Below, piece by piece: positions 59,524 through 64,000 of a stretch of 64,000 nucleotides of DNA; position 1 is the stretch's first letter; each line of letters begins with the position of its first letter. The notes beneath the pieces were generated by a model. It was not told the DNA's origin. It made no database searches and saw nothing but the letters and a program-made list of their open reading frames with translations. A program made the position numbers and the translations under genes. This DNA is from Mesobacillus maritimus (GTDB taxonomy: Bacteria > Bacillota > Bacilli > Bacillales > Cytobacillaceae). The stretch is taken from NCBI RefSeq assembly GCF_023715205.1, contig NZ_JAMBNR010000004.1, forward strand, positions 248,001 to 312,000, in the 5' to 3' direction.

Positions 59524-60714
59524 ATGGACGTATTTGTAAGACAAGGGGATACTCTCTGGCGTTTTAGCCAGATTTTTAATGTGAATTTACAGTTGGTTAT
59601 TGATTCTAACAGAGATATTCAAGGAGGAAGTTTATCGATTGGCCAACGAGTGAGGATTCCAGGGTTTGTTGCCGTCGATCATCGTATCAAACCTGGCGAT
59701 ACTTTATGGGGCATTGCCTCGAGGAGAAATTTATCACTAGATGCTCTATTCTTAGTGAATCCTGATATTAATCCAAATCGCCTACAAGTGGGGCAGACGA
59801 TTAAAGTGCCACAGCGGATTACTTGGAGACTCGTTCAAGGAAAACAGGAATACGATTATAGCACGATGATGATGGATTTGGCACGACTTGAGCGGGTATA
59901 CCCTTTTTTACGGTTGCCTTCTGCAGGAGAATCCGTTTTGGGCCACACAATACCTGAAGTATTGATTGGAAATGGCCCAAAACGGGTTCACTATAATGGC
60001 TCTTTTCATGCAAATGAATGGATTACAACGCCTGTAATTATGACATTTTTAAATGACTATCTATTGTCGTTAACGAATTATCAGCCAATCAGGGGATTAT
60101 CTATGCAGCGTTTTTATGGTGAAAATACACTATCGGTTGTTCCAATGGTCAATCCGGATGGTGTCAATCTAGTCCTGAATGGCCCACCTGCCATCGAACC
60201 GCACCAAAGTAGGGTGGTCGAGTTAAACAATGGAAGCTTAGATTTTACTGGCTGGAAAGCAAATATTCGTGGTGTTGACTTGAATGATCAATTCCCAGCG
60301 CAGTGGGAATTAGAGAAGGAAAGGAATCAAGTTGGTCCGGGACCAAGAGATTATGTAGGTGAAAGTCCTTTAAGTGAGCCAGAGGCAATTGCGATGGCCG
60401 AACTCGCAAGGCGACGGGATTATGCTAGAGTATTAGCATTTCATACCCAGGGGGAGGTCATTTACTGGGGCTTTGAAAATCTTGAGCCTCGGGAGGCAGA
60501 GACAATTGTCCAAGAATTTGGTCGTGTAAGTGGCTATGAACCGGTAAAAACCATTGAGAGTTATGCCGGCTATAAAGATTGGTTTATCCAAGATTGGCGG
60601 CGTCCAGGGTTTACAGTTGAGCTTGGCTTTGGGGTTAATCCATTGCCGTTGTCTCAATTTGATGAGATTTACGAGGAATCATTGGGGATATTTTTGGCAG
60701 GGCTGTATATGTGA
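59524..60714 (+). CDS. yqgT: Gamma-D-glutamyl-diamino acid endopeptidase, LysM-M14 (YqgT-like)
   Basis: A 396-residue peptidoglycan hydrolase. Two LysM domains (about 2-46 and 52-97) start VRQGDTLWRFSQIF and IKPGDTLWGIASRR and bind the glycan. The M14 carboxypeptidase-fold domain (about 105-396) has zinc ligands in GSFHANEW (His, Glu) and AFHTQGE (His), and the catalytic Glu in FTVELGFG. The architecture equals B. subtilis YqgT and the L. sphaericus endopeptidase I, which cut gamma-D-Glu-diaminopimelate bonds in spore or cell wall peptides. I start at ATG 59524, five bases after GGGAGGAG. There is no signal peptide, as in YqgT. Confidence 0.9.
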   Translation: MDVFVRQGDTLWRFSQIFNVNLQLVIDSNRDIQGGSLSIGQRVRIPGFVAVDHRIKPGDTLWGIASRRNLSLDALFLVNPDINPNRLQVGQTIKVPQRITWRLVQGKQEYDYSTMMMDLARLERVYPFLRLPSAGESVLGHTIPEVLIGNGPKRVHYNGSFHANEWITTPVIMTFLNDYLLSLTNYQPIRGLSMQRFYGENTLSVVPMVNPDGVNLVLNGPPAIEPHQSRVVELNNGSLDFTGWKANIRGVDLNDQFPAQWELEKERNQVGPGPRDYVGESPLSEPEAIAMAELARRRDYARVLAFHTQGEVIYWGFENLEPREAETIVQEFGRVSGYEPVKTIESYAGYKDWFIQDWRRPGFTVELGFGVNPLPLSQFDEIYEESLGIFLAGLYM

Positions 60715-60809
60715 GTAGGGGTGCGTGCGTTGTTTGGTGAGGCGATAGAATATTGATTGGAGATATTTGGTGTTTGTAGAGTATACTGGGGCTTTGTTGA
60801 GAAAATGGG

Positions 60810-60905
60810 TAGATTGGTATAGCAACACCGAAGAAACGTAGAGAAAAGAGATAGTTTCGTAGAAAAAACGGCCAAAATCGTAGAGTAAAAATAGGAATTT
60901 GAATT
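60810..60905. repeat. 21-bp-period degenerate intergenic repeat
   Basis: CGTAGA recurs at 60837, 60858 and 60879, exactly 21 bases apart, each followed by an A-rich stretch (GAGAAAAGAG, AAAAAACGGC and GTAAAAATAG). A weaker GGTAGA unit lies near 60808. A minus-strand frame through it only reflects the period. The rest of the 338-base gap holds the downstream terminator. Confidence 0.5.
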
Positions 60906-60944
60906 TTGCATGTGTGTTTTCATCTATTTTGTCGTTTTGTTAAT

Positions 60945-60978
60945 AAAGCAAAGCCCGGCATTATTTAAATGCCGGGCT
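60945..60978 (-). terminator. Terminator after the M14 peptidase gene
   Basis: AGCCCGGCATT / AATGCCGGGCT is GC-rich with a five-base loop. On the minus strand it is followed by TTGCTTTATT. Confidence 0.8.
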
Positions 60979-61052
60979 AAATCTAATTTTTGAGTGAGAT
61001 TAGAGTTAAATATAGGTATCTAGCTACAGAACCATGCACTAATAAGACGATT

Positions 61053-63431
61053 TTACTTCGTGAAAATTGAATTCGATAGTAGGCGGAACAAATAATCAGT
61101 ATGGTCGCGGAAGCCTGCTTCAAGACCGATCAAAGTAACATCTTTATCCTCTTCCTTAACAATCACTGGTTGGCCTTGAGCAATATTGTTATTTGCCCAG
61201 TGTCCAGCAAGGAAGAAGTTTTCGGAATCATCGATTGATGCAGCAACTTCATCATTTCCTGCCACTTCATACCATGTTGGGCGATAGACGAATCCAAAGT
61301 CATCTTGACCATACGCTGCTGTTAATCCTTCACCGGAATAATCAATTTTTACAATACCATTGCTGTTATAGCCGGCAGTTTTAACGGTATTATCTGTAAG
61401 ACCAAGTTGTTCCGTAGCAATCGATGCCCCTGCACCGACAGCAAGGTATTTTCCACCATCAGCTAAGAAGGAGTTTATATTTTGTTTCAAAGCATCTAGT
61501 TGTGCCTGACTCTGAAGGATGAACTCCTTATTTCCGGCTCTATTCGTACTAGTGGTAATTAACGTTTCAGTTCCACTATAAACGAACACATCGAATCCAC
61601 TTAACCCTTGCTCTGCGACTTCAACAGGGGTTACTTCGGTCACATCAAAGCCAAGGCGTTTTAACGCAAGCTTGGTTCCCGCATGGGATTGAGCTTTGTT
61701 GATGCCGCCATCTTTTAAAATAGCCACTTTCATGCTTTGCAAAACTTCCGCATCAGCAGGTACTTTTGCTGTGCCGATTTCTAAACCTGAGGCTTTCACA
61801 GCTGCTGAAACTTCGTTTGCTTTAGCATTAGCATAGAAGTTCCCCTCAGCATCACGTAATACGGTCACACCTTCGTTTAACAACGTATTCGCAAGTTCGA
61901 CTGCTTTTACAGAACTGTTTGGAATCAAGAATGGACCTTTTCCAGAAACAGCACCTTGTCCGTCCACTTTATTCACCTTTGAGGAGACGACATTTACTTC
62001 TTCCTGAACTGGATTGGCTTCAAAACCCCATAGTTCAGGAAGGCTCCATGCGGAAATATCATACATGGAAGGAGTATCATTCGAGATATCCTCTCCATCC
62101 CAAAGCATTGTATTGGCAAGACCTGCTTTAGCTTGATTCATTGGGACAATGTAGGTTCCCTTTTCATATTGCTTTCCACCTGCAGTAAATGACTTTGCAG
62201 CTTGTACCACTTCAATGTCATTAAAGAGAAGGTGGTTAACAGCTTTTTCCGTTACTGTAGGGTCTTTTTCATCAACAGGTAGGATGTAGGCATTTGGAAA
62301 ATGTCCTTCATCATGGTACGGATGGTCAAACTGAATTCCTCGCTTGAACATCTCAATTTGGTCTGTGATCATTTCCTGTTTGTTATCTGTCGCGTATTTT
62401 AGTGCACCCATGATGGCGTTGTACATCCAACGTACACCATCTTCGTCGTTTGTTGGCGACTCAAGGGTATGTCCATATGCACCGTGATACATTGCATACA
62501 TTGGCGTGAAAATTGGTGGATAATCATCCCAGCCATCAGCATCATCACGTTGAGGAATATAAACACCTTTCATTTCTTTGTATTGGTTACCATCGTAACT
62601 CACTTTGTCTGCTAGAATTTCAGACTCCATTGCCTCGGCTTGGCCGTATGCCCATTTTTGATATAAATCATATTCATAATTTGGATTATGTGGAGGAGTA
62701 CAAGGTTCAATGAGTCCTTCTAAATTAGGACCATAACCACTTACATAACCGTGAGTATCAAGGAATACCATTGGATTCCACTCGGTAAGAAGCTCTACCG
62801 TTTCACGTGTTTCTGGCTGTGATTGCGTAATAAAGTCACGGTTTAAGTCAATTCCCTCGCCATTAAAACGAGTGGCATCCACACGTCCATCAGGATTTTG
62901 GACTACATTGAAAATAAGAATGTTATTTTCTAAGATTTCCTTTGTTTCTTCGTCGTTCTCAAGAGCAAAGCGCTCTATTAACTGGATAACCGCGTCACTG
63001 CCAACAAATTCAGTTCCATGGATGGATCCATTGATCATAATTGGAACTTTAAAATCAGGGTTATTCGCAATCCAATCCTGAGCTTTTTCAGGGTTTTTAA
63101 ACATTTGTTTTCTTAATGCTTGAATCTTTCCGAACTTCCCTTGTGATTTCGGGTCGGCAATCGTAACAACGTAGAGTGGATAACCTTCAGAGGAAGTTCC
63201 TCTAACTTCAACCTTGATTCGGTTCGACTTCTTGTCAATTTCCTCAAGCTTTTCACCGATTTGAGAAAACTTCATAAAATCATAGTTTTCACTATTAAAT
63301 AAGCTTTCATCTTGTTCTTCATTTACGTTTACATTTACCCATTTAACCGGACCTGCAAGTGCAGCGGGTGTTGGGATTGAAACTAGTAAACTAGCAGCAA
63401 GCACACCCGTCATCCATTTTGTCTTTTTCAA
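61053..63431 (-). CDS. Large secreted M14 zinc carboxypeptidase
   Basis: A 792-residue exported peptidase with a Sec signal (1-26, ending PAALA). The M14 domain (about 50-350) has zinc ligands in NGSIHGTEFVG (His, Glu) and in FLDTHGYVSGYG (His), preceded by the substrate-binding NPDGRVDATRFNGEGIDLNRD. The rest (about 370-792) contains beta-rich linker domains and a glutamine-amidotransferase-like Rossmann segment (VAILKDGGIN, then GFDVFVYSGTETL and GGKYLAVGAGAS), seen in large Bacillus M14 proteins. It should trim peptides outside the cell, together with the Vpr-like protease elsewhere in the window. It is monocistronic. Confidence 0.88.
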   Translation of the reverse strand: MKKTKWMTGVLAASLLVSIPTPAALAGPVKWVNVNVNEEQDESLFNSENYDFMKFSQIGEKLEEIDKKSNRIKVEVRGTSSEGYPLYVVTIADPKSQGKFGKIQALRKQMFKNPEKAQDWIANNPDFKVPIMINGSIHGTEFVGSDAVIQLIERFALENDEETKEILENNILIFNVVQNPDGRVDATRFNGEGIDLNRDFITQSQPETRETVELLTEWNPMVFLDTHGYVSGYGPNLEGLIEPCTPPHNPNYEYDLYQKWAYGQAEAMESEILADKVSYDGNQYKEMKGVYIPQRDDADGWDDYPPIFTPMYAMYHGAYGHTLESPTNDEDGVRWMYNAIMGALKYATDNKQEMITDQIEMFKRGIQFDHPYHDEGHFPNAYILPVDEKDPTVTEKAVNHLLFNDIEVVQAAKSFTAGGKQYEKGTYIVPMNQAKAGLANTMLWDGEDISNDTPSMYDISAWSLPELWGFEANPVQEEVNVVSSKVNKVDGQGAVSGKGPFLIPNSSVKAVELANTLLNEGVTVLRDAEGNFYANAKANEVSAAVKASGLEIGTAKVPADAEVLQSMKVAILKDGGINKAQSHAGTKLALKRLGFDVTEVTPVEVAEQGLSGFDVFVYSGTETLITTSTNRAGNKEFILQSQAQLDALKQNINSFLADGGKYLAVGAGASIATEQLGLTDNTVKTAGYNSNGIVKIDYSGEGLTAAYGQDDFGFVYRPTWYEVAGNDEVAASIDDSENFFLAGHWANNNIAQGQPVIVKEEDKDVTLIGLEAGFRDHTDYLFRLLSNSIFTK

Positions 63432-63896
63432 ATTAAATCCCCCTAATATGCATTAAAATATAAATTTACGTATAAATATTCATTGGTTTTATTGTATTTT
63501 AGTAGGGTCACCGGTTCAATAGTTCAATACTCCTGTTATTTACATTTATTGGGATGTATATGTATGTGCGATTTAGGCTATTAGTACTAGATATGGATAA
63601 ATTTACAATAACGATGTGGGATTTGACAAATGTATCTTATATAGAGTTCATGAAGCAAGTTTTTGAAGGAAACAGGGAAAAGTGTGTTGCATGAAGAGGC
63701 TGAAGTCAGTATGAGTGTCCCACAATTTCCCCTCTAAGTTTGACACATTTGTGAAACAATGCACAAACAACAGAAAATGTGATTTATTTCACAAAATAAT
63801 TCACCTAAAAGGATTACAATTTAATCATTAAGAGAACAATATATACCCTTAACAAGGTGCTAATAGATAACATTCAATTAATAGGGGGAATTTGGT
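63432..63896. promoter_or_regulatory. nirB control region with Fnr box at 63778-63793
   Basis: TGTGATTTATTTCACA (63778-63793) is an exact TGTGA-N6-TCACA box. A TACAAT -10 box (63815-63820) follows, which places the Fnr centre at -41.5, the ideal class II position. TTTGTGAAA at 63748-63756 is one base from the ResD consensus TTTGTGAAT. The start codon lies about 70 bases after the predicted transcript start. The first 300 bases of the gap hold nothing I can name. Confidence 0.8.
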
Positions 63897-64000
63897 ATGA
63901 GCAAGAAAAAACTTGTAATGATTGGGAACGGTATGGCTGGTGTGAGGACAATCGAAGATATGTTAAAGATTGCCCCTGAAGCATTTGAAATTACCATCTT
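63897..64000 (+). CDS. nirB: Nitrite reductase large subunit NirB/NasD (partial, 5' end only)
   Basis: Only the first 34 codons are in the window. The product starts MSKKKLVMIGNGMAGVRTIE and continues DMLKIAPEAFEIT, the N-terminal FAD-binding Rossmann block (GNGMAGVR) of the NADH-dependent siroheme nitrite reductase large subunit. The enzyme reduces nitrite to ammonium in the cytoplasm. TAGGGGGAA precedes the ATG. The upstream Fnr box implies anaerobic induction, which fits a nitrate-to-ammonium route together with the molybdenum enzyme at 47 kb. Confidence 0.85.
   Translation, partial: MSKKKLVMIGNGMAGVRTIEDMLKIAPEAFEITI

Noticed and set aside
60669-60923. An 84-codon minus-strand frame with repeated FST motifs.
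   Set aside because: The repeat of FST only reflects the 21-bp DNA period and there is no ribosome site.

Overview
The window looks like chromosome of a low-GC, spore-forming member of the Bacillaceae (Bacillus, Neobacillus or Cytobacillus type). The reasons are AAGGAGG-like ribosome sites with frequent TTG/GTG starts, a Vpr-type subtilisin, TnrA, a sporulation-kinase-like PAS histidine kinase, YqgT, a Firmicute T-box in front of brnQ, and class IV type PHA genes (phaR-phaC). No rRNA, tRNA, prophage or CRISPR was seen. Both ends cut genes: a GNAT acetyltransferase on the left and nirB on the right.

Layout. 1-9 kb: acetyltransferase end, a DUF2157/GDYXXLXY membrane pair, an RND efflux pump and a secreted Vpr-like protease. 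9-18 kb: DUF1906 protein, a 40-aa DUF4023 protein, GNAT, DUF4236 protein, cytochrome P450, phaR-phaC, a 52-bp-period repeat array, panE and a DUF3784-like membrane protein. 18-23 kb: a pyruvate/carbon-starvation module of cstA with a coupled 50-aa protein, a cre site and a LytS/LytT two-component pair. 23-30 kb: LiaG-like protein, MIP18/SufT-like protein, a DUF438-hemerythrin-PAS protein behind an Fnr box, brnQ behind an Ile-type T-box, a decayed CsoR gene, DnaQ-like exonuclease and DUF294 nucleotidyltransferase. 30-34 kb: ammonium transporter, two divergent tnrA paralogues with TnrA boxes, an overlapping cluster of tiny ORFs including an FbpA-like one, and TrhA. 34-45 kb: DUF1836, a small HTH protein, a PAS histidine kinase, a polar amino-acid ABC operon with two nearly identical binding proteins, glnS, a ThrE pair and an acrylyl-CoA-reductase-like enzyme. 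45-52 kb: a putative nitrate-reductase-type redox operon. 52-64 kb: TPR plus degenerate dynamin-like protein, sugar acetyltransferase, ROK regulator, MFS exporter, YtkA/FixH-like lipoprotein, YqgT endopeptidase, a large secreted M14 peptidase and the start of nirB.

Themes. Nitrogen supply (amt, two tnrA, amino-acid ABC, glnS, brnQ) and low-oxygen nitrate/nitrite metabolism (molybdenum enzyme operon, nirB, DUF438) run through the window. Three perfect TGTGA-N6-TCACA Fnr boxes link the second group.

The most novel material is (a) a five-copy MITE-like family with 25-bp imperfect terminal inverted repeats and 4-bp target duplications, one copy of which supplies the stop codon of the DUF438 gene; (b) a cytoplasmic NasA/NarB-like molybdenum enzyme packaged with a NarI-like membrane subunit bearing a four-cysteine tail, a ferredoxin, an Mrp-like ATPase lacking CxxC, a Tat-type Rieske protein and two small proteins; (c) two 52-bp-period intergenic arrays 24 kb apart; and (d) several annotated-out small genes.
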